NCBI GenBank assembly: GCA_964409685.1
Contig: CAYPEJ010000001.1
Coordinates: 124,001-188,000 of the forward strand
DNA length: 64,000 bases
Direction of reading: 5' to 3'
Source: Clostridium_AI sp964409685
Lineage (GTDB): Bacteria; Bacillota; Clostridia; Lachnospirales; Lachnospiraceae
The notes below the pieces were generated by a model. That model was not told the origin of the DNA. It was given only the letters and a program-made list of their open reading frames with translations, and searched no databases. How positions within the stretch are numbered: position 1 is the stretch's first letter; each line of letters opens with the position of its first letter. The position numbers were made by a program, and so were the translations under genes. Of this stretch, positions 17,163-29,700 are shown piece after piece.

Positions 17163-18409
17163 AGCTTTTAAATTACGCCGTAAAAAGCATGAAAGCAAAC
17201 AAGAAACGTTCCTTATCCTTTTTCTTTTTTGTATTTATTGTTACTGTAATTTTGACGGCTTTTGATTCATTTGTTATCACAGTTACAGATAATATGAAAA
17301 ATTCTATGTCCAGTATTTTATATGGAGATTTATTGATAAGGTCAGATAAAGATACAGAAGATATCTATGCCTCAGGCGAAGGCTGGAAAAAGAAGTATTA
17401 TGTAGATGACTCAAAAATGGATTCTATATATGAGTACTGCCAAAGCAGCGAGCTGGTAAAAGAAATAACACCACGTATCCGATTTAGCGGAATGGTATCT
17501 ACAGAGACAAATCAGGATACATTGATGGTAATGAGTCTTAATAGTTCTGCATCAGTATACAAAGATTATATAAGTCTTGTGTCAGGACATTATTTAACAG
17601 AAGATGATAAAGGAAGCATTTTCCTAGATAAGGATAAGGCGGATACTTTGCAGGTAGAAGTCGGCGATAGTGTTACTATATTAATCGAAGATCAAAATGG
17701 CCAGTATATTACGAAAGAATTTAAGATTGTAGGAATTGGAAATCCTGAAATGCTTTTATCGATGTCAATTGCTTATATTGATTACAGCAGTGCAGAAGAA
17801 ATGCTAAAGAATGCAGGAATAGCAGAGGATTCTGTTTCTGATATTGCCATATATGCAGATAAGGCAAAGAATGTAAGCAAGTTGCAGGAAAAAATCAGCA
17901 GCTTAATAAAAGAAAAAGATGTACAAGATGTTTATGTCATGGATTCGTCAAAAGCGGGCGGATTTATCATGGGAACTTTGGATTTCTATGTAAAGATCTT
18001 CTACGTGTTTATTATTATTTTAATGTTAATTGTATGTATCCTCCTGGTTAATCTTGTTATTATGATGGGATTAGAGCGAAGACAGGAAATAGGAACATTG
18101 CGGGCAATTGGATTTAAGCGGGGGCAGGTTGTACGAATTATGTTATATGAAATTATTTTTGTTTCAGCAAGCGCATGTTTACTTGGAGGCGGAATGGTTT
18201 CACTTATAATTTATCTGTTAAGAAACACTGTTTTTGCGATACAGGAGCCACTAAGCTATATGACAGGCAGTGAGTTTATCATTCATTTAGATGTATCGGG
18301 ATTGATTTTAGTGTTAATCATTGTATTTGTCTTATCGGTATTAGCATCATTATTCCCAGCTGTGAAAATTGCTTCAACGAAGCCAGTGGAGACGTTGAAG
18401 GAAGTTTAG
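17153..18409 (+). CDS. FtsX/MacB-like ABC transporter permease, first
   Basis: A 418-residue permease. One membrane helix near residues 20-40, a large extracytoplasmic domain to about 275, then three membrane helices (from IFYVFIIILMLIVCILLVN to LILVLIIVFVLSVLASLF), the FtsX/MacB order. The cytoplasmic loop after the second helix has the family's LERRQEIGTLRAIGF motif. Start choice is uncertain: AGGAGG (17146-17151) is only one base from ATG 17153 but seven from TTG 17159, which may be the real start. Confidence 0.88.
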   Translation: MSLKLLNYAVKSMKANKKRSLSFFFFVFIVTVILTAFDSFVITVTDNMKNSMSSILYGDLLIRSDKDTEDIYASGEGWKKKYYVDDSKMDSIYEYCQSSELVKEITPRIRFSGMVSTETNQDTLMVMSLNSSASVYKDYISLVSGHYLTEDDKGSIFLDKDKADTLQVEVGDSVTILIEDQNGQYITKEFKIVGIGNPEMLLSMSIAYIDYSSAEEMLKNAGIAEDSVSDIAIYADKAKNVSKLQEKISSLIKEKDVQDVYVMDSSKAGGFIMGTLDFYVKIFYVFIIILMLIVCILLVNLVIMMGLERRQEIGTLRAIGFKRGQVVRIMLYEIIFVSASACLLGGGMVSLIIYLLRNTVFAIQEPLSYMTGSEFIIHLDVSGLILVLIIVFVLSVLASLFPAVKIASTKPVETLKEV

Positions 18410-18450
18410 AAAAGAATATTGGTCAAGTAAAAAAGGAATGGGTAAATAAT

Positions 18451-19782
18451 ATGAAAACATGTTTTATAATTGCTTTACGAAATATTAAAGCTGATAAGAA
18501 AAAATCTTTCATGATATGGCTTGCAATCTTTATGTCGATGCTCACATTAGTATTATCTAACTTTACGATGAATGGAATTTCAAAGCAGGTCATTAAGTCT
18601 TATGTTAATTTACAGTCTGGCGATATTGCAGTTATGTGGAAGAAACTCGCAGATTATAGTAATATGAGTTCGTCTAAATTTTTTGGAGCTACAACAAACT
18701 ATGATTTAGATAAGAAAGAAGAAAACAAAGAGGCTATTTCAATTGCGAATAACTTTCTAAAAGATCATGATAAAGAGATAAAATATTCATTTTTTACGAT
18801 TAGAAGAAATGCATCAATGGTATATGAAACAGGTAGTTCACAGCAGAAAGGTTCTTATCTTGTTTACAGTATGTCTGATGAGAATGCCAAGTTTCTTATA
18901 GACACAAAAACAATGAAAATGCAAGAAGGAAGCCTTTCACTGAGTAGTGATACAGAGGCTTGTATCAGTCAAGAGATGGCAGATGGTTTCGGAATAACAG
19001 TGGGGGATACTGTAACTCTTATGGCAAATGGAGACAAGAAAACAGTTGTATCTAAAGAGTATACGATATCTGGAATTTATGCTAACGGTGCTGGTTATAA
19101 CAATAATTATATATTTGTAACTCCAGAATCAGCACAAAATTTATTCCAGGTGGAAGATGGGTACTTCGATATTATTCGAATATATACAAAAGACTCAGAT
19201 GATATCGAATCTTTAACGAAGAGCTTAAATCAGCTGTTATTAGAAAAAAGTGATGTATTGCGTGCAGATACTTATTATGATGCTTCCAAGTTTTACACTA
19301 GCACATATGATAATATAAAATTGTTTTTTACGATTTTCATTTTCTTTTTACTATTCCTCATTGGATTTGGTCTGTATTCTACTTTGAAGGTTAAGATATA
19401 TGAGAGAATGAAGGAGTTTGGAACTTTAAGAGCCATTGGTTATGGACGTTACCAATGTGTACTTATTTTATTTTATGAAGTATTTATATTAGCAATACTG
19501 GCGTTTGGTGTTGCTTCTCTAATCGGAGTATTGTATGTTGCCATTCTTGGAGATAAAGGTATTTACATTGGAAGTGGTGGCGTTTCCTATGTAATTGGTG
19601 GAGAAAGCTTTTATCCGATTTTTAGTATTAGTGATGTCTTAAAGTCATTTATGTATGTCATGATATTCTCTATATTCTCTACTTTTGGACCAAGTATGAG
19701 AATGTGCTTCCAGAATATTTCTGATATTTTGATGCGTAGACAAAAGAAGATATCGTTAATAAAGGAAATTTTTCGAAAATGA
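18451..19782 (+). CDS. FtsX/MacB-like ABC transporter permease, second
   Basis: A 443-residue permease with the same plan as its neighbour: N-terminal helix (SFMIWLAIFMSMLTLVLS), an extracytoplasmic domain from about 45 to 285, and three C-terminal helices. The coupling loop has ERMKEFGTLRAIGYGR. The two permeases share layout but little identity by eye, so they probably form a heterodimer served by the preceding ATPase. The ribosome site is weak (AAAGGAATGGG). Confidence 0.88.
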   Translation: MKTCFIIALRNIKADKKKSFMIWLAIFMSMLTLVLSNFTMNGISKQVIKSYVNLQSGDIAVMWKKLADYSNMSSSKFFGATTNYDLDKKEENKEAISIANNFLKDHDKEIKYSFFTIRRNASMVYETGSSQQKGSYLVYSMSDENAKFLIDTKTMKMQEGSLSLSSDTEACISQEMADGFGITVGDTVTLMANGDKKTVVSKEYTISGIYANGAGYNNNYIFVTPESAQNLFQVEDGYFDIIRIYTKDSDDIESLTKSLNQLLLEKSDVLRADTYYDASKFYTSTYDNIKLFFTIFIFFLLFLIGFGLYSTLKVKIYERMKEFGTLRAIGYGRYQCVLILFYEVFILAILAFGVASLIGVLYVAILGDKGIYIGSGGVSYVIGGESFYPIFSISDVLKSFMYVMIFSIFSTFGPSMRMCFQNISDILMRRQKKISLIKEIFRK

Positions 19783-19806
19783 TAAGATTAAGTGAGGGGT
19801 GTTTTT

Positions 19807-20730
19807 ATGTCGGAAAATAGTCAAACTGGAATTTATCTCATAAATAAATATACGAATAGTTCAGATAAACGTTTTCTATCATTTTGGGAGAACATTAAGA
19901 AAAAAGATTATAAACATGTAGACAATACAGATTTTGATTTTTCTTCAGAGTATGAAAAACTGAATGGACAGGAAATGCTTCATTTATTGGTAAAGGTTTC
20001 GGCTAAAACTAAGATAGAAACAATCGTAACAGGTCATGGAATGCCGATGTTGTTACTGAGTGGATTTGGTCATGCCGCACCATTATGGAAGAGTCAGTTT
20101 GAATCATTTTATGATTCCTTTCAGTTAATACATATGAACCCACCTGCTGTAGGCCTTAGTGAGTGGTCAAATGCATTTACACTGGAAGAAATAGCAGATT
20201 GCATGGAACAGGCTTTAGAAGAACTAGGAGTTAATGAGCCTATTTTTATTCTTGCGTCCTCATGGGGAGGAATAATCGGGCAGATAATGGCACAAAGATA
20301 TCCTGATAAAGTGAAAACAGTTATATTGGCAGATTGTTTTTATGAATTGAAGGTTTCAGCCAAAAATGCGATAGCATTAAGTTCCCAGTTAGAAAATGAC
20401 TATAAAATTCTGGGCATGGAAGAACTATATAAAGATGTAAATAGATTCGAAGCAGTTGATATGATAGCAGGTAAAGGCTATGTGAAATATGCATTAACGG
20501 GATTCAATATTAAAGAGGTTACAGAGCAGATAAAAACACCAGCGTTAATTATTCATGGGGAAAAGGATAGTATCATTACTTATGAAAATTCTCGGGAGTT
20601 ATATGAACTAATACCTAATGCAGAATTCACAGTAGTGGAGGGAGCAGGTCATATGCCAAACTTTACCCATGCACAGAAATATAATGAAGTTGTATTGAAC
20701 TATATTGATGAATTATTACATAATGAATAA
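19807..20730 (+). CDS. Alpha/beta hydrolase
   Basis: A 307-residue hydrolase. Nucleophile Ser152 lies in ASSWGG (GxSxG with Ala at the first position), Asp254 in HGEKDS, His282 in GAGHMPN, giving a complete triad. GAGGGG-like AGGGG at 19795-19799 and spacing favour ATG 19807 over the in-frame GTG 19792. It sits 24 bases before the first PKS gene. It could be a type II thioesterase-like editor, a tailoring esterase or a resistance hydrolase; the sequence does not decide. No signal peptide is visible. Confidence 0.82.
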   Translation: MSENSQTGIYLINKYTNSSDKRFLSFWENIKKKDYKHVDNTDFDFSSEYEKLNGQEMLHLLVKVSAKTKIETIVTGHGMPMLLLSGFGHAAPLWKSQFESFYDSFQLIHMNPPAVGLSEWSNAFTLEEIADCMEQALEELGVNEPIFILASSWGGIIGQIMAQRYPDKVKTVILADCFYELKVSAKNAIALSSQLENDYKILGMEELYKDVNRFEAVDMIAGKGYVKYALTGFNIKEVTEQIKTPALIIHGEKDSIITYENSRELYELIPNAEFTVVEGAGHMPNFTHAQKYNEVVLNYIDELLHNE

Positions 20731-20754
20731 AGGTACGGAAAGGAGGCTGCGGAA

Positions 20755-23700
20755 GTGGACGTTGTACAAAGAAAAAATGAAAAAGAAAGAATTGTCATTA
20801 TAGGAATGGCATGTCGCTTTCCTGGCGCAGCTGACTATAAAGAATATTGGACAAACCTTGTAGATGGTAAAAATTCAATTCAGGAAATTCCGCCTGAACG
20901 TTGGAATACATCTATTTATTATGATAAAGATATTAAGACACCAAATACAAGTATGAGTAAATGGTGTGGATTAGTTGATGACATAGACAAATTTGATAAC
21001 CGTTTTTTTTCAATATCAGATAGAGAAGCAAGAAGTATGGATCCTCAGCAGAGAATCTTATTGCAGGAAGTTTGGCATTGTATGGAAGACTCAAACTTAT
21101 CTTTAGAAGAATTACAGAGCAGAAAAACGGCTGTCTATGTTGGAGCAATGGCAGTTGATTATCGCCAGGAAGCAATGAAAGATGGTAATATAACAGATAG
21201 TTTTGCATGTCTTGGCGGATATGAAAATATGCTTGCAAATAGAATTTCATATTTTTATGATTTGCACGGAAATAGCGTTTCGGTTAATGCAGCCTGTGCA
21301 TCTTCACTTATTGCGCTTAGTGATGCACAGCATGCATTAGAAAGAGGAGAATGTGAGTATGCAATTATTGCTGGAGTCAATATGAATACTCATCCATGGA
21401 AATATATATCATTTTCAAAATCAAGAATGCTTAGTCCTACAGGGCAGTGCCGCACATTTGATTATGCTGCAGATGGTTATGTGCCAGGTGATGGAATAGG
21501 CGTATTACTTGTGACAAAAGAAAAAACTGCGCTGGAAAATAACAGTCATATTTATGGAATTGTAAGAGGCTCATCATCCAACCATGGAGGAAGAGCAAAA
21601 TCAATTACTTCACCAAATATTGAGGCACAAAAGAGTGTAATACTGGGGGCTTGTGAAGAAGCTGATGTAAATCCTGAAAGTATTACATATGTGGAGGCGC
21701 ATGGAACAGGAACTTCGCTGGGAGACCCAATAGAAGTAGAAGCATTGTCACAGGCATATCACGTTTATACAGATAAGAAACAGTTTTGTTATATTGGTTC
21801 TGTAAAAGCGAATATTGGTCACCTCGAGGCGGCGGCTGGCATAGCTTCTGTTATTAAAGTATTACTTATGATGAAACATAAAGAAATTCCACCACAGATA
21901 AACATAACAAAGGAAAATCCTATTATAGATTTTGTAAATAGTCCTTTTCAGGTGGCAAAACAAAAAAAGGCCTGGGAGAAAAGTGATGATGTGAAATCTC
22001 GATTTGCTGGGGTGAGTTCCTTTGGTTTTGGTGGAGCAAATTGTCATATGATACTGGAAGAATATATCCCAGAAACCAAAGAAGATACGTTTCAAGCATG
22101 GGATAGTGCAATTGTAGCGCTATCGGCAAAATCACAGGAAAGTTTAGTTTCATCTGCAAGACAATGGCTGGCTTATATTGATAACTGTCATGATAAGCAG
22201 TTAAAATTAGCATATATATCACAATTATTATGCCGAGAGAATTTTGAGCTGCGTAAATCGGCTGTTGTTCGTAATAAAGATGAATGGAAAAAATTCCTTG
22301 AAAAAGTAATAGATGAACCAGCAAGGAAAAGGGAGTATTCCAAAAAAATACTTTTTATTCCGCAATGCGAGTGGGAAAATATAATACAGAGTGACAGATT
22401 ATGTAATTCATTAATGTTATCATCATCTAAAGTAACAAAACTTATTAAAGCAGAGTTAGGTAGTTCTTATTCAAATCTGATTGAACAATATATCAGTAAA
22501 AATATCTTAGAATCCGAACGTAAAGTAGCTGGATTTGTTCTTCATTATTTCATTCTTCATCTAATAATTAAATGTGGTTATCAACCTGATATAATTTATG
22601 CAAATGGTAATGGTTATATTATGGCTATGGTGATAAATCATATGTTAACGTTAGAAAATGCCGTCAATATAATTAAAAATCCTGAATCTATTAGGAAGTA
22701 TCAGCTTGATATACCAGACATACCTTATTATGACAGTTGTGAAAAACGTATTATATCGAAGATTCAGGTAAAGAAAAATTATATTTCATTCCTATCAGAT
22801 TCATTAAAGCAGTTGCAAATGGAAGAATTGAGGCAGATAGAAACTGCCAAAAAGTTAATTCAATACCAGCATACTTTTATCAACTATATGGGCGAGTGGG
22901 ATAGCGTATTTTTAACGATTACAGGTGAAAAGACCGCAGATATTTTACTAGAAGATGAGAAGCTGTCTAGATTAACTAAGCAGCAGAAAACGTTGTTAAT
23001 CATGGCTATCGTCTATTCTCTTTCAAGAGTGTATTTAAAATGGTCGATTCGTGAAGATAAGCAGAAAAATCCGCAGGTCATTAATGAAGTCTGCGATTTG
23101 TTATATGACCATGTTATAACGATAGAGCAGGTCTCTAATTTATTATCCGAGGATGAAAACAAATTAGAGAACTGTTATCAGAGCATAAAAGAAAATAAGG
23201 AACGTATTCATTTACAGCGTGGATATGAAATTCTAAAAAACTGTATGGAATTAGAGGAATCTACGAATTTAGAAACTCTCATACAGGATAGAACTCAGAT
23301 TGGTGAAGAAAATACAGTCACGATAAAGGATAAAAAACTGATTTTCACCTGTGGAAGTAATGTGGAGTTACAAGAAGCCCTTACTGAGCTTTGGGAAAAT
23401 GGAATAGATGTAGACTGGGAGGTATTTTATCCGAGGAAAGAACAGAATTTATGTGATATTCCACAGTATTCTTTCTCGGGAAAGCGGTTCTGGATTTATG
23501 ACAGAGAAAAAGATGTGGAGAATAAGCCACACAACAAAATCAGCATAACGAATATGCAGCCAGATGTGAGAGAACATGTTATTCACGGTAATGTATTGGT
23601 ACCCGCAGCGGCGATTATTTTAGCATTTCGTGATGCATTCAATTTAACTAACAGTAAAATGAAAGTACAAGAACTAATTCTTCAAAGACCTTTAGATTTT

Positions 23701-26700
23701 TCAACAGGTGATTCGTATGATTTGACAATCTTAAGTAAGGATACACATCAGTTAATGAATGGAACGGACGTAATTGCTTCTTGGAAATTTAGCAATGCAG
23801 AAGAAAAGGTTGAAAAAGAAAAGTATCTGATTTCTGAAAATAGGAAAGCGTGTAAAACTGAGATTTATAACTTGTTAAAACGTGCAAAGTACGATTATGG
23901 AAAAATGTTTCAAATATTAAGTTCATACGAACATAGTAACCAGATGTGGTTTTTCTCGATAGATAAGACATTTGCAAATGAGACTACTATTTTAGATGCA
24001 GTATTTCAAGCAGTGTTATTTGCTGTATATAAGCAAAACAGGATTGATATCTCACAATATCAGAATATTCCGTATTATTGTAAAAGTATCGTGTTGAATG
24101 GTGACTTGCGGAAAACGGATATAATTCTATTACAAGATGATGAGATTTTTGTTAAGGGCAACGATATTTATGCATCTATGAAAGGATTGAATGCTGAGGG
24201 AGAAGTTATCATTTCAGTTCATAATATGGTGCTGAAACATGTGAAAATGGATGAAAAACAAAATTCATCAAATATGCATTCAGAAGCGCCAATACTCTAT
24301 CATGAGGGATGGAAACAGGAAAAGCTTTCGAATGGCGCAGGCAGTTACAGAGAAAAAACAGCAGTCATACTTCAGGAAAAAGATACAGAAGCATTAAAGT
24401 TTAAGGATGAACTGGGAGCTTATTATTCACAGACACATTCTATCAGCTTAGCAGAAATGTCAGAAAAAGAATGTTTGGATGGCCTGAAAAGTGTGATGGA
24501 GAATCAGGAACGCCAGGAAGCTGGAATAGATTTTTACCTGTATCTTGAAAATGAAAAGGAAAATAATAAAGATGCAGATAATACATATTTACATTTTTTA
24601 AGAAAAGTGAAAGAGGTATTTAATGTTACTAAGGCATTATCCAAAATAAGATATTCCGGAAATAAACGAATACTTGTTGTAACACAATGTCATGGTGATT
24701 CTAGGTATCAGATTGAAAATTGTGGAGTAGCAGGTTTCCTTCGAAGTGCAGTTAAGGAACTGGCAAAAACAGAGTTTAAGTATGTTTCTATTTTAAATGA
24801 TTTACCATTAAAAGAACTAGTACAGTGCTGCGTGAACGAATGTGATGCTATCAGTGATTCACAGATGATTCAGTACCAGAATGGAATACGATACATAGAA
24901 GCATATGTACGATATGTACCTGAGCAAAATGAAAAAAGAGAAGGCTTTGAAAGAGGTACATATATTATTACTGGTGGAGCTGGAAAGCTTGGGTTGAAAA
25001 TGGCTGGCTGCCTGCTGGATAAAGGTGCCGGTACTATAGTGTTATTAGGCAGAAGTGAGCAGTCAGAGGAAAATGTACAAAAAATCAAAACGATGAAAAA
25101 TGATTTTGGACATGTAGTTTATTATTCCTGTGATATTACAGATAGGAATCAGCTAAAAGAGGTAATGTTACACATCAAGAAGGAGCACGGATCTATTAAC
25201 GGAATTGTGCATGCAGCAGGGGTTTTAAAAGATGGATTACTGAGTGGTAAGACACAGGATTCTATGGATAGCGTGCTAAGACCTAAAGTCTATGGTGCAA
25301 TGCTTCTAGATGAATTAACTCAGAATGAACCTCTTTCCTTTTTTATAATGTTTTCATCGATTGTATCCTGTATTGGAAATGCAGGACAAACAGATTATTG
25401 TGCAGCAAATTATTTTTTGGATTGCTTTTCGGAATATCGTAGCAGAACCAATGCATCAGGTGAAAGCCTAGCAGTTAATTGGAGTCTGTGGGAAGATGGC
25501 GGTATGGGATTAACAGAGCAGCATAAGAATTACTTTGCAGGCAAAGCAGGTTTGTTAAGTGGAAATAATGCAGTATTTTCAATTTTAGACGCGCTTGGTA
25601 CTAGTAAGAAACGCATAGCAGTAGTAAGTAATCGTGAGGGATTTGAGAAAATTATTAATAATCAATTATGTGATGAAGTGGATGATCAGAGGATGAAAAA
25701 TACAAACAAGGATGCAATATTAGAAGAGGTAGTAACAATACTATCCAATATTTTGGAGGTTCCGGTTTCAGAGATAAGCAGTGAAACAGACCTAAGAGAA
25801 TTTGGAATGGAGTCCATTTTAATAACGGAACTTTCGGAAAAGCTCAATGATAAATATGGACTTAGTTTAGATGGTACATTTTTCTTTGAATGTAATACTG
25901 TTTCTGGATTATCAGATTACATCGCGGCTCATACTAACAGGAACTTTGCAGATGTAGAGTCAGAGGTACCAACGGAGTCTGACAGCAGCAAAAAAGAGCA
26001 AATGATAAGTAAAAAACTGATTGCAATTCTAGCAGGAATACTTGAAATGAATGAAACAGATTTAGACAGTGATACAGATCTTCGTGAGTTTGGAATGGAA
26101 TCCATATTATTAAATGAATTCTGTTCGCAGATACAGGAATGTCTTGGGGTGGAAATTAATCCATCTGTTTTATTTGAGTATGCTGATATAGAGAGCATTG
26201 CATCATATCTGGAAGAAAGATATCCAGATAGATGGGGTGATATAAATAGTAGTATGTCGGTTTCAAAAGAGGAAGCCGTGAGCAGTGAAGAAATAAAAGC
26301 GGTGGAAGAGACAGATATAAAAGATGATGACATTGTAATCGTAGGATTGAGCGGAAGATTTCCAATGGCAGAAGATTCATATGAATACTGGAACCGTTTG
26401 CTAAGCAATGAGAACATGATTACAGAGGTACCAAAGTCCAGGTGGGATGCTAGAATTCTGGAACAAAGAGCAAAGAACAAGGGACGAGGAACAAAAGTTA
26501 AATGGGGAGGATTCTTAAAAGAAGTTGATAAGTTTGATAGCGAATTCTTTAAGATTTCCCGGAGAGAAGCGGAATTGATGGATCCTCAACAGAGAATGAT
26601 GCTTGAAGAAAGCTGGAATGCGTTGGAAGATGCAGGAATCGTTCCTTCTAAAATTACTGGAACGAAAACGGGCGTATATGTTGGTGTGTCGAATACAGAT

Positions 26701-29700
26701 TATAATGATCTGATGGTTAAATATGATATTCCATTTGATTCCTACACTTCAACTGGAAGCTTTTTCTCAATAATTCCGAACAGGATATCTTATTTCTTTG
26801 ACTTGAAAGGACCAAGTTTAGCGATTGATACGGCTTGTTCAAGCTCACTTGTAGCGGTACATGAAGCAGTGAAGGCAATTAGACTTGGTGAGTGTAATAT
26901 GGCATTAGCCGGTGGGGTTAATACTATTTTACTGGAACGGAAACATGTATCATTTTCAGATGCTGGAATGTTATGCGAGGATGGACAATGCAAAACATTT
27001 GATAAAAGCGCAAATGGTTATGTCCGAGGAGAAGGCGCAGGTATGGTTGTTTTGAAACGATACCAGGATGCTGTAAGAGATAATAATCCTATTTATGCAG
27101 TTATAAAAGGGAGTGCAGTCAATCACGGAGGATTCGTGGGTTCGATAACAAGGCCAAATCCAGTGGCGCAGTCGGAAGTAATAAGAGATTCCTATCTGCA
27201 GGCAGAATTCAAACCTGAGATGATTGATTATATAGAAGTACACGGCACAGGAACGAATCTAGGGGACCCAATAGAAATCAATGGACTGAAAAAAGCATTT
27301 AAAGAGTTAAATGAGTATTATGGTGAATGCGAAGAAACTCATACATGTGCACTTGGGTCTGTAAAAACGAATATTGGGCATCTAGAAAGTGCAGCAGGAA
27401 TAGCAGGACTCATTAAAATTCTAAAAGCTATGAAAGCTGGTATGATTCCAGGTACTAGAAATGTAGTGGAAGAAAATCCTATGATTCAGCTGGAGGATAG
27501 TCCATTTTATATTGTGAAAGAAAACCAGGAATGGAAGAATAGAATATGTAATGGCATGATACAGCCAAAGAGGGCAGGAATCAGCAGTTTTGGATTTGGC
27601 GGAGTTAATGCACATATAGCACTGGAAGAAGCCAAAAATCCGAATCAGGAAAAAACAGTAGATAAAATAAAACATGTAGTTGTTTTATCTGCAAAATCAG
27701 AGGAAAGTTTAAGAAATACAGCTGGAAAAGTAAAAGATTTCTTAAACGGCTGTCGCGAAAACAAAGACTATCTGCGCTGTTTGTACACTTTACAGGCAGG
27801 AAGAGAACATTTTGAAGAAAGACTTGCATTTAAGGCAGATGATGCAGCGGAAGCAGTAGCAATATTGGAGAAGTATTTAAATTACAATCCTCTTGACAAG
27901 ATAAGAACAGGTACCGTAAGAAAGAAAATAGTAAATAAGAATGAATATAGTAAAGAAAAGCTGGAGAATAGTTCCGCTGAAAAACTGGCTGAAATGTATG
28001 TTCTTGGAGAGCTTAATGAGTGGAAGGAGCTTTATCCGGATATACAGCTTCCATTTCTTCCTATGCCAGGTTATCAGTTCAAAAAAGAAAAGTACTGGCT
28101 CCCAGTAACCAAGGATGCTTTTGAGGTACAGGTAAATGAAGAAATAGGAAACGTAGATTTTAGTAAGGTTTTGTTTTACAAAAAGAACTATGAAAAGTTG
28201 GAGTATGATAATGCATTAGTATCCAGCAGAAAATGGTATGTAATCTGTACCAATCATTCACTTTTACAGGAATTAAAGAAGCAGGATTTTGCGGGACTGA
28301 ATATAGAATTTCTCAGTGAAATCAAAGCGATAACAGATAAGGAAAAAGAAAAATCAGGGGTACTTCTTGTTGAAGATGTAAGAAATATTGAAGATAAAAA
28401 TGGTTCGCCTGATTATATCAAAGAACTTTTTGTACTTAGCAAGGAACTTCAAAAACATAATAAGGGTAAGGGAATATTAAAGGTATTTATTCTTCAAAAT
28501 TCAGAGGAAGCTAACCCAGCAGCTGCTTCAATTAATGCATTTCTTAGAAGCTTAAGGGAAGAACCTGTGCCATTTAGTATAGAATCAATTGAGTATCGGG
28601 AAAGGAGTGATATTTCACTTATTTCACAATGCTTAACAAAATGTATGCTTTATGCAGCAGACTACTATCCGAATGTAGTATTTCAAAAAGGGGAATGGCA
28701 AAAAGAAGTATTTACAAGTGAAGAACCTGACTTTGAAACAAAAGAAATGAATTACATTCGCCCTAATGGAGTTTATTTAATCACAGGTGGAACAGGCAGA
28801 ATTGGAAGTAGCATAGCACAGACATTACTAAATAAGGAGAAGTGCACCATCATTTTATGTGGCAGAAAAGAAAGCATTTCAAATGAACTCAAAGAAAAAC
28901 TGGACAAAGCCAATTTAAATGGGAGCACAATTGTATACAGAAGCGTAGAACTGATACAGAGAAACCAAGTTGAAGAAATGATATCGGAAATAAACAGAAC
29001 ATACAAAAAACTCGATGGCATTTATTATTGTGCAGGTATCATTCGAGATGGACTTTTAAGAACAAAGACTTGGGAAGATTTTCGACTGGTATTTGAGACC
29101 AAAGTGCAGGGAATAATCAATCTAGCAGATACAGTAAGTGATTTAGACTTTTTCTTTATTTCTTCTTCGTATATTGCGGATCGTGGAAATGCAGGACAGA
29201 CAGATTATTCGTCAGCCAATGCATATATGGATGCATGGGTAGAGAAGAGGAATGAAGAGCTTAAAAAGGTAGGGAAGAAAGAAGTTTTTACATCAATTAA
29301 CTGGCCGTTATGGGACAACACAACAATGGATTCTAGTAAGGATACGGACTTTAGCCAGTTAAAAGCTATGGGACTAGAGCCGATGCCAGAAGAAACAGGT
29401 ATTGAAATACTACATTGGGCGTTAGCACATGACATGCACAGATTATCATTTGGATATGGTGATAAGGAAAAACTTCTTTCTGGATTTCATAAGAAATTTG
29501 AATATCAAAAGAGATGTGAAGATAATTCGAATGTCTTAGAGTCTGGAAGTGAAGATTATAGAAATGTGCTCGAAAATTATATAAAAAGGTGTTTTTCTGA
29601 GCTGACGAAAATAGAGTCTGAGAAGATAGATTCCAGCGTGGATTTCGGTGATTATGGACTTGATTCAATGATGGTAAAAGAAATGAATCAGAAGCTGGAA

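Noticed and set aside
25929..26480. 183-codon open frame on the minus strand
   Set aside because: It is antisense to the ACP-ACP-KS2 coding of PKS 1, has no ribosome site, and its translation is low-complexity Ser-rich, as expected of a shadow frame.
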